Virus record (IMG/VR): IMGVR_UViG_3300047546_000060
Coordinates: 1 to 35,126 of that record
DNA length: 35,126 nt
DNA from: a virus
Direction: 5' to 3' (one strand)
Part shown: positions 18,986 through 28,327 of the stretch, piece by piece
Layout: each line of letters opens with the position of its first letter
How positions within the stretch are numbered: the first letter of the stretch is position 1
Notes under the pieces: model-generated
Told to the model about the DNA's origin: nothing
The model's database searches: none
The model's input: the letters and a program-made list of their open reading frames with translations, nothing else
Position numbers and translations under genes: made by a program

Positions 18986-21060
18986 TTCGCTGCCCTTTCT
19001 GTAATCTGCTCACCAGTTTCCATAGTAGACGGAGCTTCTTGGCCTCCTGTTTTGAGCATGATAACCTCTTTCTTTTGGCGCGGGATAGTCACTTGTGTGC
19101 CGAGCTTAGGATCGTACTGCACAAAGAATCCATTGGAATCCTGTGCCGCCATAGACTCTTTGCGGGTCATGGCCTTATTCTTTAGGCCGACAATTACCCC
19201 ATCCGAACCTGGTGGCTGCGCATCCATTGGTCTAAAGTCATAGGCATCGCCATCAATGACTCGATAGGTTTTGCCTGTGGCCTCATCAAGTACAGACTCT
19301 GGCAGACCTTTCTTGCTGCTAAATGCCATTGCCACGTTTTGACCATCGTCAAGCCATTGGCGCATCTGTGTCCAATTAGAGTGTGGATTATCAACATCTA
19401 CAGTCAAGCCATTCTGGCCAGCCTTTTGTGACAATCCTGTCGAGCTGTATGTGTAATGATGATTAGGCGCAACTGGTCTGTACTTCATCTTTGTGTAGTC
19501 ATAGAAAAGTACGTCTGGATTTGCCTCAATAATCGACTTGTGTACTTTAGGATCAATATCTGAAAGTACGTTTAGACGAATAGCCAAAGCATTGCCATTC
19601 TTTTCTGCTGCTTTCTTCAATGAGAAGATTTCTTCATTGAGCTTAATTGCAAAAGCCTCTGGCTCTCTGAACATAGCCTGTGTCATTCTAAAGCTACGCA
19701 GACGTGTGCCTTTCATAGCATCTAGGTCTGCGCCACCGCCATAAGCAAAGTAACCGCCAGAAGTCTTACCAAGACATTCTTGAGCGCAGCTTGCAGAGTT
19801 GGGGCAAGTGCTGAACTTGTTAGCCTTAAATGCTGGAGATATAGCTAAACCAGCACTCTCAATGTTACGGCCGTCTGGCAACTCAATTGGTGTACCACCT
19901 TCAATGCCTGTCTCTGTTTTTAGCAACTTACCATTGGTTGTAAGCAAGCGCTTGGTTTTGCCATCTTTACCAACTCCAAGGATTGGCGCTAAACGTTGAT
20001 TGGCAAGAAGTGCAGCGTTCTTGGTATCTTCTGCATCAAGAGTCTTAATCCAATTAATTGCATCATCAAAGGCTTTTGCAAAGCGCTGTGTTGATGGCTC
20101 AAATGGGAATGGCTGGGCAACTAAATCCTTAAATGCCTGGTCAGAATATATCTGTCCTTTTGGTACATTTTCAGAAACATATTGCTTTAATTCTTTTTGC
20201 TGCTTACCAGTTAGCTTTGTTCCTGTCTGTTGCTCAACCGCTTGGATCATTTTGGTTGGAGACATATTTGCTGCAATGCCATCTGCAACAATCTTCTGAA
20301 CTATTGGCAAACGTTGCTGGTCAATATCTGACAAAGCAATTGGCTTGGCTGCAACTGGTGCAGCTGCTGGAGCTTCTCCAATTATCTTCATGCTCAAGCC
20401 AACTGGCATACCCTTAGTGGCTTTGATTGCTTTTACAGCTAACTTGGCTGCATCAACAACACCAGGCAATGGCAAGAACTCACCACCAGCCTGACCATAC
20501 TGTGCGCTTGCTTGGCGCTCTTCCTGATTGGAAGCTGTAGGAGGAACTACAGGAGCCAATGCTGGAACATTAACATTAAGACTTGGCAATGTAAATCCTT
20601 GTGTGCTTACTTGCTCAGTTGTTGGCAACATTGTTGGTTGAGACATTCCCTCTAAAAACGCATCTACCATTGATTTATTATTTGGGTTTGTAAAAACATT
20701 TTTTAATCCAGTAAAAATGCTTTCTACATCACCGCCAATGCCAATCGTCTGTGATACAGCTCCCCGCCCAGCTCCAGCCAACATATCTGCTAAAGCCATT
20801 AATGGGCGATCCAAGTTACCAGCTTGTGCTGATTGTTTAAGAGTTAAGCCACCTCGGCCAACTCGTACACCTGATGGTTTTTGAACCATACCAGCGCCTT
20901 CTGGCATAACGTCAGTCACTACTTGTGGCTCTGTAAATCCACTAACAGTAACTGTACCAACTCGATCACGAGATTGGTTCGATGCTAACAATGTAGCTGG
21001 CTGTTCGGTTGGCAAGACAAAGTCTTTAGCCAAGTCATCCATGAATCGTTGGTCAATCAT
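18982..21060 (-). CDS. Virion protein with C-terminal Gp88-type cysteine-cluster domain
   Basis: 692 aa. Residues 1-230 resemble a structural protein: glycine-rich, proline-rich, with GGLTLKQSAQAGNLDRP and helical segments. A helical linker (245-340) leads to residues about 345-625, which carry the pattern I associate with the phage 'gene product 88' family: FSTCPNSASCAQECLG (416-431), AIRLNVLSDID (493-503), YDYTKMK (520-526) and HHYTYSSTG (534-542). The only cysteines of the protein are 419, 425 and 429 (CX5CX3C), suggesting a metal or Fe-S site. Position suggests an internal virion protein, so the domain may be injected with the DNA. Its activity is unknown. Confidence 0.65.
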   Translation of the reverse strand: MIDQRFMDDLAKDFVLPTEQPATLLASNQSRDRVGTVTVSGFTEPQVVTDVMPEGAGMVQKPSGVRVGRGGLTLKQSAQAGNLDRPLMALADMLAGAGRGAVSQTIGIGGDVESIFTGLKNVFTNPNNKSMVDAFLEGMSQPTMLPTTEQVSTQGFTLPSLNVNVPALAPVVPPTASNQEERQASAQYGQAGGEFLPLPGVVDAAKLAVKAIKATKGMPVGLSMKIIGEAPAAAPVAAKPIALSDIDQQRLPIVQKIVADGIAANMSPTKMIQAVEQQTGTKLTGKQQKELKQYVSENVPKGQIYSDQAFKDLVAQPFPFEPSTQRFAKAFDDAINWIKTLDAEDTKNAALLANQRLAPILGVGKDGKTKRLLTTNGKLLKTETGIEGGTPIELPDGRNIESAGLAISPAFKANKFSTCPNSASCAQECLGKTSGGYFAYGGGADLDAMKGTRLRSFRMTQAMFREPEAFAIKLNEEIFSLKKAAEKNGNALAIRLNVLSDIDPKVHKSIIEANPDVLFYDYTKMKYRPVAPNHHYTYSSTGLSQKAGQNGLTVDVDNPHSNWTQMRQWLDDGQNVAMAFSSKKGLPESVLDEATGKTYRVIDGDAYDFRPMDAQPPGSDGVIVGLKNKAMTRKESMAAQDSNGFFVQYDPKLGTQVTIPRQKKEVIMLKTGGQEAPSTMETGEQITERAAK

Positions 21061-22676
21061 TTTTGAATAGCCCTTACTTGTCTCATAATCTTTTTACGCA
21101 CATCTTCATTCTTAACATTAGCACGTCTTAAATCTTCATCAGTCCAATTCTCTTTGTACTCAAGGCCATTCTCTTTGGAGATTTTTTCAAGCTCTTTTCT
21201 TGCTGTTTCTTTTGCATTAACAGAATCGGAAATCTCTTTTTCTTTAACAAGAGTCTGAGCTGCTTCCATAGCATTGAATGGCAAGCCAGCATTTAGAGCG
21301 TCTTGTTTCTTTTGCGCTAATGTTGCCTTAGCTCTAGATGCTTTTGCTTTGGAATCCTCTAAGCCTGGCGATAGCGGATCATTAATACCAAGAGTGTTGT
21401 CAATAAACTGTCTAGCAGCGCCCATGTCTTTCTCATTGCCGCGAGCAATTTTCTTGAGAGTATTTGCTTGTTTCCAAGATATCTGACCGTTTTTAGCAAG
21501 GTTGTCTATGTCATTCTCGCCTAGCTTACCTCTGTCAGCCTGTGACTCAAATATGCCGTAGTTCTGTGGATTAGCACCAGCCAAATCGCCATTAAGCCAA
21601 GCCTTGCGTTTTTCATCTGGCAAGGTAATACCTAATGCTTTGGATTGTCTATAAGCCTCTGAACCGCTAATCTTGCCAGAATACAAGTTGTCTTCAATAG
21701 CATTTAATTCATCAACGTTTCTTGATGCGTTTAACTTACTAGCTCGATCCCACATGGTAGCCTCTTCGCCAGCTCTTTCAATATATGCTTTCTTGAGTTT
21801 ATTCCTATCAATTGTTTTCATTACTTCTGACAACTTACCAAAGTCACCAGACTCGATGAGCTTAATTGCTTGTGATGGTGTATCAGCAAATGTAGGACTT
21901 AGTGTGTAATCAACAACAGCGTTCAATACTCTTTTATTAAATTCTTCTCTTGTTGATTTAACAAACTCAGGATTGCCTGTTTCCATAGCAATGTTAAATA
22001 CTCTAATACGCTCAAGTTGAATTCGATCTGCTAGTATTTTTGGATCATTTTCTGCTTTTAACGTATCAGCAATAATTGTTGCTGACGATGCTATTGCATT
22101 ATCAGCCAAAGCAATTTTTTCTTGAACAACAATCTTTGCAAAATTTTCAGTTGCTTTGACATACACAGCATTACCAGCGGTAGCCATTGAGCTTCTAAAC
22201 TTTAGGCCTTCTTCAGCATCTACAGCGCTAATTGCTCTAGCATATCCAGCCGTCAATGATTTAATCGTGGTCTGCACCTCATTTAAACCAAGCGCACCAG
22301 TATCTAAAGATGCGCTTAATCTAGATAATTCTTGACGGCCAAGAACCTCTAATTCATTACGCAACTGACCAGCTTGTACTTTTCTAGCGGCATCACCAAA
22401 TGCTGTGCCAGGCTGTGCAAACAACTCAGATGGGCTTTTGCCTTCTTTCATAGCCGTCATTACTTGCTCTACGCTTGGCATATTCTCAGCACCATACTGC
22501 ATACCTTCTCGCCTTGCTTTTTCTTCTGCTTCTTTAAAAGCAAAATTAGATAAGCGATCTAGCGCAGAGTTAATACCCTGAGTCATAGAAATTTGCTCTT
22601 TAATATTAGCAAAGTCTAGACGTGGAATGTCTGCTGGCAAATAGCCAGTTGATTGGTAACGTGGAAGTTCAGCCAT
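21057..22676 (-). CDS. Internal virion protein (T7 gp15 position)
   Basis: 539 aa, mostly alpha-helical and coiled-coil, rich in Ala, Lys and Glu, starting MAELPRYQSTGYLPADIPRL. It lies between the gp14-like protein and the 692-aa protein, the place of the middle ejection-core protein in T7-like phages. Such proteins form part of the tube that carries DNA across the periplasm. No enzymatic motif seen. ATGA overlap with the next gene. Confidence 0.7.
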   Translation of the reverse strand: MAELPRYQSTGYLPADIPRLDFANIKEQISMTQGINSALDRLSNFAFKEAEEKARREGMQYGAENMPSVEQVMTAMKEGKSPSELFAQPGTAFGDAARKVQAGQLRNELEVLGRQELSRLSASLDTGALGLNEVQTTIKSLTAGYARAISAVDAEEGLKFRSSMATAGNAVYVKATENFAKIVVQEKIALADNAIASSATIIADTLKAENDPKILADRIQLERIRVFNIAMETGNPEFVKSTREEFNKRVLNAVVDYTLSPTFADTPSQAIKLIESGDFGKLSEVMKTIDRNKLKKAYIERAGEEATMWDRASKLNASRNVDELNAIEDNLYSGKISGSEAYRQSKALGITLPDEKRKAWLNGDLAGANPQNYGIFESQADRGKLGENDIDNLAKNGQISWKQANTLKKIARGNEKDMGAARQFIDNTLGINDPLSPGLEDSKAKASRAKATLAQKKQDALNAGLPFNAMEAAQTLVKEKEISDSVNAKETARKELEKISKENGLEYKENWTDEDLRRANVKNEDVRKKIMRQVRAIQK

Positions 22677-22682
22677 GATTGT

Positions 22683-23189
22683 TTAATCTCTCCAAGTTAA
22701 GCTGCCTTCACTACCGCCAGCACCACCAAAACCACCACCGCCACTTGGTGCGCCGCCAAGTTTGCTTCCCATAAATGCGGCTTGACCTAACTTGCCAGCA
22801 GCCTCAAAATAGCCAGCCTGTTCAGCAATTTGTCCAGCGCTTTCATACAGAGTTGCTTGTATAAGGCCACTACGTTTTGTCATATCTGCATTTTGCAAAG
22901 CAAACGCAAACTCTTTGCCACCCTTAGTATTGTTGATGGACTGTATCAACCCGGCAGATCCTTCAAAGCCTTGTGTGCCACCAGCAAAACCACGAGCCAC
23001 TACTGCTGCATTGGCTTGGTTAGTACGTCTAAGGATCTCGTTAGCTTGTAGCTCATACTGCACAGCTCTGCGGTCAGATTCAACCTCTGCCTGTTTAGCT
23101 TGCATCTGATACATTTTGTTGCGGTCTTGTCCAGCCTTTATGGATCCGGCTGCGCTAACTGCTAATAATGCTATGGCTGCTACTTCCAT
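22683..23189 (-). CDS. Internal virion protein (T7 gp14-like)
   Basis: 168 aa. N-terminal hydrophobic helix (MEVAAIALLAVSAAGSIKAG), a helical central part (30-70), then a segment with RGFAGGTQGFEGSAGLIQS, and a glycine-rich C-terminus (GAPSGGGGFGGAGGSEG). This plan fits T7 gp14-type ejection proteins, which insert in the host outer membrane. It follows the tail nozzle gene directly. Confidence 0.7.
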   Translation of the reverse strand: MEVAAIALLAVSAAGSIKAGQDRNKMYQMQAKQAEVESDRRAVQYELQANEILRRTNQANAAVVARGFAGGTQGFEGSAGLIQSINNTKGGKEFAFALQNADMTKRSGLIQATLYESAGQIAEQAGYFEAAGKLGQAAFMGSKLGGAPSGGGGFGGAGGSEGSLTWRD

Positions 23190-23190
23190 A

Positions 23191-25185
23191 TTATGTTCCT
23201 TGGTGTGTTGCTACTTTGTACTCTAAACCGAGCAAGGTCATTTTTAATGGCACGTCTTGCTCAATAGTAATCTTGCCTTCTGTCGTATAACCCAATATGC
23301 CATGCAATGTTTTTGTGCCTGTATATTCGTCAACTGCCTCATCAAGAATATCGCCAAACGCTCTGAATGGTACTTGGATTGTATTAATCTTTAGGTGTTG
23401 GGTGTTGGCAACCAATGCGTTAACCTCAACAATTCTCTTCTTAAATCCAATGCGTGTACCTGTCTGTAGCTTTAGGTCAACTGGCATGGTTACAGCTCGT
23501 ACTGTAATTGGTAAACCAACCTCGTATTTTGTTGCTGAAGAGCGTGGGAATGTGACTGTGCCACCGCCCGGTACTGTTTGATTAGCTTGTACAGATCCGT
23601 CAAGAATGACGTTAACTGTCTCTGTAGCTACATGGCTCATTGAAACGGATGCAGCAGCTCCACCAGTTTTAGATGAGTCTGTTAATAAATCATTGTCAAA
23701 AGCCTCAACGTAATATTGAAATGTGCCGTTTACATTGCGTTTTACAACTGTATAGATGGTTGAGATATCTACACCAACATCAACAAACGAACCATCAACT
23801 GTTACGAACTCTGATGGGGCAATAACATTCTGGGCGCGCAATAACGAGAATACGGCCATTGTGCCGTCATCGCCATTGGTAATTAGCAATAGGTCGTTTT
23901 CATCAGTAGCCACAGACCTACGCAAAGCAATACGAGTTGGGTTACGCAAGAGATGGCCAGCAAGTAACGATATCTTTTGCGTGACGTATGTAAGTTGCGT
24001 ATCAGTATAAGCAAACTCATTTAATGACTTCCCTTGTCTTTGTACAAATAAAGTTCCAGACTCCAACTGCTGAATGCGGATACCTTCTTTAATACCATTA
24101 CGGCTCGCTGTTTTAACAAAAAAATTCGTTGGAGTAATTGGGTCAAGACCATTTTGCGGAACATAGAACTCACCGCCTGTGGTAAACACTTGCAAGTCTC
24201 GGCCAGAGATAATGTCAACAATAGCGTTAAACGTATTCGTATCTAGCGTTGCCTCTACCGCATCATCATCCAAACCTTCTGTTGGGTCAAAGTCAAAAAA
24301 CAATCCAACTTTAGAACCCCATACTGTAGATGGGCGCGACTTCGATCCACCAAAATATAGACGGCCTTCATGGAACGTTACCGAGCGTGGCCAGCCTTTG
24401 CCAGCAGACCAAACAGCCTCATAGCCTGACTCGTATTCCCATGAGCCATTAGCAATCGCTGATGTGTTAAAAAATGGGAACTCAGTAATTGCATCAACTG
24501 ACGTGCCAGATGTGTATTTAACAATCTTGGCTCTGCCTTGTGGTGTTGCATTGACGTATTGGCCAACGCTGCCAGAAGTAAACACGCTAGACGATGCGGT
24601 TAGTGTAACCTTACCAGATACAGCAGATGGAGTTAGCGTACCGGCTGGATTAGAAAAAGAAGCGGTGAAAGCATACTTCGGAATAGAATCAAAGGTAATA
24701 GCAGAAGCAGTCCAGGTAGCATCAGTACCTCCTCTTACAATTTTTACTGGGTTGATATCTGGATGAACCACAATCAATGTATCAGCTGACTGAGTCCAAA
24801 CGATATTTGCTAGACGTGCGCCAGTTAAGCCAACCCCTGACGTGTCAAGATATGGGTTGCCAGAGCCATTGATGTTAGTAACAAGAGCCTTGTTTTTGAA
24901 CACATACATCCGATTATGAGTAAAGCAAAGCATATAAGAATCCGATGTGCTGAACTCAAACTCAACTAATCGTGTGCCGTTACCAGCGGACTCTGTGCTA
25001 CTGTTTGGTAGCGATGCAATGTACTTTGTGCCGGGTCTACGTCTAATGCCACCTTGTGGCTGGCAGACTACATTGGTAGCCTCTTCTAATGCATTTTGAT
25101 AGGCAGTCAAATCAACCCTTGCGCGGAGCAATGGGTCTAATTCTCCAGTAGAAAAGTTTGTCTGAATGGAGACAAAGCGAGCCAT
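23191..25185 (-). CDS. Tail tubular protein B (nozzle)
   Basis: 664 aa. The N-terminus (SIQTNFSTGELDPLLRARVD and GGIRRRPGTKYIA) is the highly recognisable start of T7 gp12-type tail nozzle proteins. Later FHEGRLYFGGSKSRPSTVW and RNPTRIALRRSVATDENDLL are also characteristic. It forms the six-bladed distal tube of the short tail, below tail tubular protein A, and contacts fibres and internal proteins. Start overlaps the upstream stop by one base. Confidence 0.9.
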   Translation of the reverse strand: MARFVSIQTNFSTGELDPLLRARVDLTAYQNALEEATNVVCQPQGGIRRRPGTKYIASLPNSSTESAGNGTRLVEFEFSTSDSYMLCFTHNRMYVFKNKALVTNINGSGNPYLDTSGVGLTGARLANIVWTQSADTLIVVHPDINPVKIVRGGTDATWTASAITFDSIPKYAFTASFSNPAGTLTPSAVSGKVTLTASSSVFTSGSVGQYVNATPQGRAKIVKYTSGTSVDAITEFPFFNTSAIANGSWEYESGYEAVWSAGKGWPRSVTFHEGRLYFGGSKSRPSTVWGSKVGLFFDFDPTEGLDDDAVEATLDTNTFNAIVDIISGRDLQVFTTGGEFYVPQNGLDPITPTNFFVKTASRNGIKEGIRIQQLESGTLFVQRQGKSLNEFAYTDTQLTYVTQKISLLAGHLLRNPTRIALRRSVATDENDLLLITNGDDGTMAVFSLLRAQNVIAPSEFVTVDGSFVDVGVDISTIYTVVKRNVNGTFQYYVEAFDNDLLTDSSKTGGAAASVSMSHVATETVNVILDGSVQANQTVPGGGTVTFPRSSATKYEVGLPITVRAVTMPVDLKLQTGTRIGFKKRIVEVNALVANTQHLKINTIQVPFRAFGDILDEAVDEYTGTKTLHGILGYTTEGKITIEQDVPLKMTLLGLEYKVATHQGT

Positions 25186-25799
25186 TAATACCTCACAGCA
25201 ATAAGTGAGAAGTCATTAATTGCGTTGGTTGGTTGGCCTTGGCCGTCAATATTCATAGCCTGTCTTAAATATCCACCCCTACCATTCTCAGCTGGTGACC
25301 CAATAGCGACAGACTGCCAATATTGGCTTTTCTCTGTCTGATCTGTAATGGGCAAAGCAAGATGCCAAGTCATCATATATTTGAGCAGCTGCACAAAATA
25401 ACTAGGCATATCGTATTCGGGTACTGCATATTGATAGTCAATATAAACTTGCTCATAGTCAGTCAATAATTTGCTGCCCATGATTCTGTATTCTTTGCGT
25501 GGCGGTATGCCAACAGCATTTGTGTCATATACGGCTCTAGGAGCGCCTAAACGGTCTCCAGGCAATTGATATTCATATCGGTACTCATTGGTAGGAGTTG
25601 TTACCAATCGAGCAATAGAGGTCTTTTTAAAGCTAAATGACCAAGGGTAAAGCATGAGGGCTTGATTGCGAATATCCGCATATAAGCGGTCTGCAATAGA
25701 TGCCTCATCGGTTCCTTCGTTAAATGAGGAGATAGGCTTTGCGCCTAACATTACGCAAGCATCAGAACAAATTGATAATGCGGTATCGCCAGCTGCCAT
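25185..25799 (-). CDS. Tail tubular protein A (gatekeeper/adaptor)
   Basis: 204 aa. LSICSDACVMLGAKPISSF and DRLYADIRNQALMLYPWSFS, followed later by YRYEYQLPGDRLGAPRAVY, match T7 gp11-type proteins. Twelve copies connect the portal to the nozzle. GGAG precedes the ATG. A strong hairpin (25820-25852) lies between this gene and the one upstream. Confidence 0.9.
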   Translation of the reverse strand: MAAGDTALSICSDACVMLGAKPISSFNEGTDEASIADRLYADIRNQALMLYPWSFSFKKTSIARLVTTPTNEYRYEYQLPGDRLGAPRAVYDTNAVGIPPRKEYRIMGSKLLTDYEQVYIDYQYAVPEYDMPSYFVQLLKYMMTWHLALPITDQTEKSQYWQSVAIGSPAENGRGGYLRQAMNIDGQGQPTNAINDFSLIAVRY

Positions 25800-25819
25800 T
25801 TAAATCTCCAATGTAAGAA

Positions 25820-25852
25820 TGGGCTATCGCCAGTTTTGCCAGCAATAGCCCA
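25820..25852 (-). terminator. Hairpin after the capsid unit, probable leaky terminator
   Basis: Arms TGGGCTAT (25820-25827) and ATAGCCCA (25845-25852) pair perfectly, with extra inner G-C pairs. In the leftward transcript only a mixed U/C/A stretch follows (TTCTTACATT), so it may attenuate rather than stop transcription, or protect the upstream capsid mRNA from 3' decay. Confidence 0.55.
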
Positions 25853-25870
25853 CCTTGATACTAAATACTG

Positions 25871-26146
25871 TTAGTCAGTATTGGTTGCACTTACAGTTGT
25901 GCCATCAGCAATATCAACTACACCAGCAGCACTATTAGCACGAACATAAGTCAGTACTAAAGATGGGGTTGTGGTGTCGTAAACAAAAATGATGTCACCA
26001 ATTTTAACCATTGACGAGATTGCATTGAAATACCCAGAGGTATTTACAGTTGCTTGCGTGTCAGCGGTTTTATACAAATACATCGATGGAGCATTACCAG
26101 CCTTCGATGCACATACGGTTACTAAACCATCAGCAGAATATGCCAT
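25871..26146 (-). CDS. Capsid-partner protein, possible decoration protein
   Basis: 91 aa, small and beta-rich, with MAYSADGLVTVCASKAGNAP, a central IGDIIFVYD and a C-terminal VVDIADGTTVSATNTD. Lies 17 bp after the major capsid gene, behind AAGGAG, within the same terminator-bounded unit. The pattern and position suit a capsid decoration or head-stabilising protein made in amounts similar to the capsid. I cannot confirm the family. Confidence 0.6.
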   Translation of the reverse strand: MAYSADGLVTVCASKAGNAPSMYLYKTADTQATVNTSGYFNAISSMVKIGDIIFVYDTTTPSLVLTYVRANSAAGVVDIADGTTVSATNTD

Positions 26147-26163
26147 TTCAGTCTCTCCTTAAA

Positions 26164-27006
26164 TTATGCTTCGCGAGCGGTGATTTGGACAATACCTTCA
26201 GCATCGATGGTAATTGCACCAGCGGAGAAAATGCTGTTCACGAGGAACGAGGTCTTCTCAGGGATGTAATTAATTTCGGTGCGTGGGGCAATACCTTCTG
26301 CATAGCCTAGTGCATCTTTGTGGAATGCAAAGCAAGTACGGTCATTGGAGCCGTCAATTGCTAAACCACCTTCAGAACGGTCACCGAGGATGTGGAAAGT
26401 AAAGCCTAAGAACGTATTGATTTCGCCAGCAACAAGTGCTTTAACAGTATTGAAGTCAGAGCTGGTTACTGCTGTCTCAGACAACAAGGATGCCAAACCA
26501 TTTGCGTGGAGGATAATGTGACGGCCCTCTGGAGGAACGTTGTTTTTATCCAACAACTTCTTGGCTTCGCGTAACTTTGCTACGTTCATGTTGGTGTTAG
26601 CACCACCAACGCTATTAGCAACAGTCAATGAAGTGCTAGAAGTAGACAATGCATCAAGGATCAGCTGGTCTTGACGGCGGCCGATAGCATTGGACAAAAC
26701 TTGTACCAACTCTTGGCGCTCATCAAAATTGACTTTAGCTTGAGAAAAGATATCGCTGTATTCAGCAGCGTTCCAGTCTTGCAATGTGCAAGTTACGTTG
26801 CTAAATGCTACGTTTAATGGGGTTACGTCAGATTGTGCAATGCGGGGAGTTGCAACACCCTTGCCAACCTTTGGGAACTTAACAGTAGAACCTTCAACTC
26901 CTTTACGCTGACGAACAGCACCTACCAGCATAGCCTTGCCCTGGAAAGCCTGTTTTACCTCAGCATCAAATAGAGTTACAAAGGCATTAGATAATGAAAT
27001 GCTCAT
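26164..27006 (-). CDS. Major capsid protein (HK97 fold, T7-like)
   Basis: 280 aa. The N-terminus has FVTLFDAEVKQAF and GKGVATPRI, then QDWNAAEYSDIFSQAKVNFD, and the centre has AIGRRQDQLILDAL and LREAKKLLDKNNVPPEGRH, typical of podovirus capsid proteins. RSEGGLAIDG and AFHKDALGYA near the end are equally typical. It forms the head around the scaffold encoded upstream. Preceded by AGGAG. Transcription probably begins at its own promoter, because a strong terminator lies upstream. Confidence 0.9.
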   Translation of the reverse strand: MSISLSNAFVTLFDAEVKQAFQGKAMLVGAVRQRKGVEGSTVKFPKVGKGVATPRIAQSDVTPLNVAFSNVTCTLQDWNAAEYSDIFSQAKVNFDERQELVQVLSNAIGRRQDQLILDALSTSSTSLTVANSVGGANTNMNVAKLREAKKLLDKNNVPPEGRHIILHANGLASLLSETAVTSSDFNTVKALVAGEINTFLGFTFHILGDRSEGGLAIDGSNDRTCFAFHKDALGYAEGIAPRTEINYIPEKTSFLVNSIFSAGAITIDAEGIVQITAREA

Positions 27007-27149
27007 GTATTTCTCCTAAAAAGGTAAAAAAATAAAATAGGTTTTTGCTTTGGTGTGCCTGTTGCCAGGGCCTATGCTTGCTAATTACGTTAGCCAATCG
27101 TCAGATTCATCTGCATCAAGGGCCAATAAATTGGTATGCCTTAAATGAG

Positions 27150-27178
27150 TTTCTAGCAGAAGTGTAGAAAAAATACAA
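27150..27178 (-). promoter_or_regulatory. Candidate capsid-gene promoter
   Basis: Leftward boxes TTGTAT (27178-27173) and TAGAAA (27155-27150) with a 17-bp spacer lie between the upstream terminator and the capsid gene, giving a leader of about 140 nt. The boxes are moderate matches to sigma70. The remaining 27007-27149 holds no gene; it contains only the ribosome-binding site and A/T-rich leader. Confidence 0.4.
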
Positions 27179-27218
27179 CATCTAGTTGCATATTTTTAAT
27201 TTTTACTAAATGTTGATG

Positions 27219-27247
27219 AAAAAACCCCCGGCAAACTGCACCGGGGG
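27219..27247 (-). terminator. Rho-independent terminator after scaffold gene
   Basis: CCCCCGG (27225-27231) pairs with CCGGGGG (27241-27247) around a 9-nt loop. In the leftward transcript the stem is followed directly by six U residues (27224-27219). This is a strong intrinsic terminator that separates the packaging/portal/scaffold genes from the capsid gene. Confidence 0.85.
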
Positions 27248-27278
27248 GAGGGTCACTCTCGTGAGGAGATTCCTTATT

Positions 27279-28055
27279 TTAGCCGAAATTCTGAGCAAAC
27301 ATTCGCTCAACTTTGGCTCTGTAGGCTGGATCTGTCTTGTACTTAGGATCGCCAACCATCTGGTACAACTCATCTTTCGATGGCGCACCTTCAATGGGTA
27401 CTGACTCGGTTGGGATACGAGAGCCTTCATAAGTCTCACGCAATTTCATCAAAGCCTTTAAGCCCTTGGCTGTACCGCCCATGTACTTAAACTCTTCAAA
27501 GTCATCTTTACCCCAAACCCCTTTGTTTACAAGGCCTCTAGCCCAATCAGTCATTCCTTTAATAATGACATCTGCGTTAGGGCCAAGAGCTGCCTTTTCT
27601 TCGGCAATTGACCGGGTAACAGTTTCTACCTTCTCTGCACTCATGCCAACAACCTTGCCAACCAAACTATCTAAGGCGAGTTGCGATATCCCATTTTCCT
27701 TAGCCCAATCCATAACATGGCTGCGAATTGGATCGTTTTCTGGAATTGCACCAAATGCGGATGTGTCGTACTTACCATCTGCCGGGGCTTTGTGTTTGCC
27801 TTGCGATATCTGCTTACGCAAGTCCATCCACGATTTTGCTATGCCCTCAAGATCGGGCGCAGCATCGTCTTTTTTCCAAAAATTCTCAGGCCACCAATCA
27901 GGCCTTTCTAGCGGAGAGTCATCTTCTTGCTCTGCTAGATGAGATATCTGTGATGCTTGTGGGTTTTGCTGCTCTGTACCTTGGCTGTCCTCAGTTGTTA
28001 CTGAGTCCAGTAGGCCACCTTCTTCTGTGGGCTGGACTGCTTCGGTAGTTTCCAT
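27279..28055 (-). CDS. Capsid assembly scaffolding protein
   Basis: 258 aa, acidic, helical and without cysteine. The N-terminal 60 residues are Gln/Glu/Ser-rich and disordered; then RPDWWPENFWKKDDAAPDLE and WMDLRKQISQGKHKAPADGK, a conserved opening of podovirus scaffolds. The charged C-terminus (AYRAKVERMFAQNFG) probably binds the capsid protein. Located between the portal-side genes and the capsid gene, as in T7 (gp9). Confidence 0.85.
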   Translation of the reverse strand: METTEAVQPTEEGGLLDSVTTEDSQGTEQQNPQASQISHLAEQEDDSPLERPDWWPENFWKKDDAAPDLEGIAKSWMDLRKQISQGKHKAPADGKYDTSAFGAIPENDPIRSHVMDWAKENGISQLALDSLVGKVVGMSAEKVETVTRSIAEEKAALGPNADVIIKGMTDWARGLVNKGVWGKDDFEEFKYMGGTAKGLKALMKLRETYEGSRIPTESVPIEGAPSKDELYQMVGDPKYKTDPAYRAKVERMFAQNFG

Positions 28056-28057
28056 TT

Positions 28058-28324
28058 TTACATTTTCCTCGCTTTATGAATCCTTGCTTCAAGATCCCGA
28101 ATCACGCTGTTTTGTCCTTCTCGGTAAAAAGCATAACTAGGATCAGCACCAGGCAAGGCAACTGGTTGCTCTAACAAAGTGGTTCTTAGCCACTTCATTA
28201 GTTTTTCGCCATCCTCTGAGCTGAGAACTCGGAGGCATAATTTGTTTAAGTCTTCTACTGATTGGTCAACATCACGAATATCTGTAACGATGCTTTCTAA
28301 GCCAGCCCATCCATCAATATTCAT
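28058..28324 (-). CDS. Bbp19-like small structural protein
   Basis: 88 aa. CLRVLSSEDGEKLMKWLRTT, then LPGADPSYAFYREGQNSVIR and a helical end, matches the Bbp19 family, named from Bordetella phage BPP-1. These proteins occur between portal and scaffold genes in podoviruses. Exact role unknown; presumably head assembly. Confidence 0.7.
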   Translation of the reverse strand: MNIDGWAGLESIVTDIRDVDQSVEDLNKLCLRVLSSEDGEKLMKWLRTTLLEQPVALPGADPSYAFYREGQNSVIRDLEARIHKARKM

Positions 28325-28327
28325 TCA

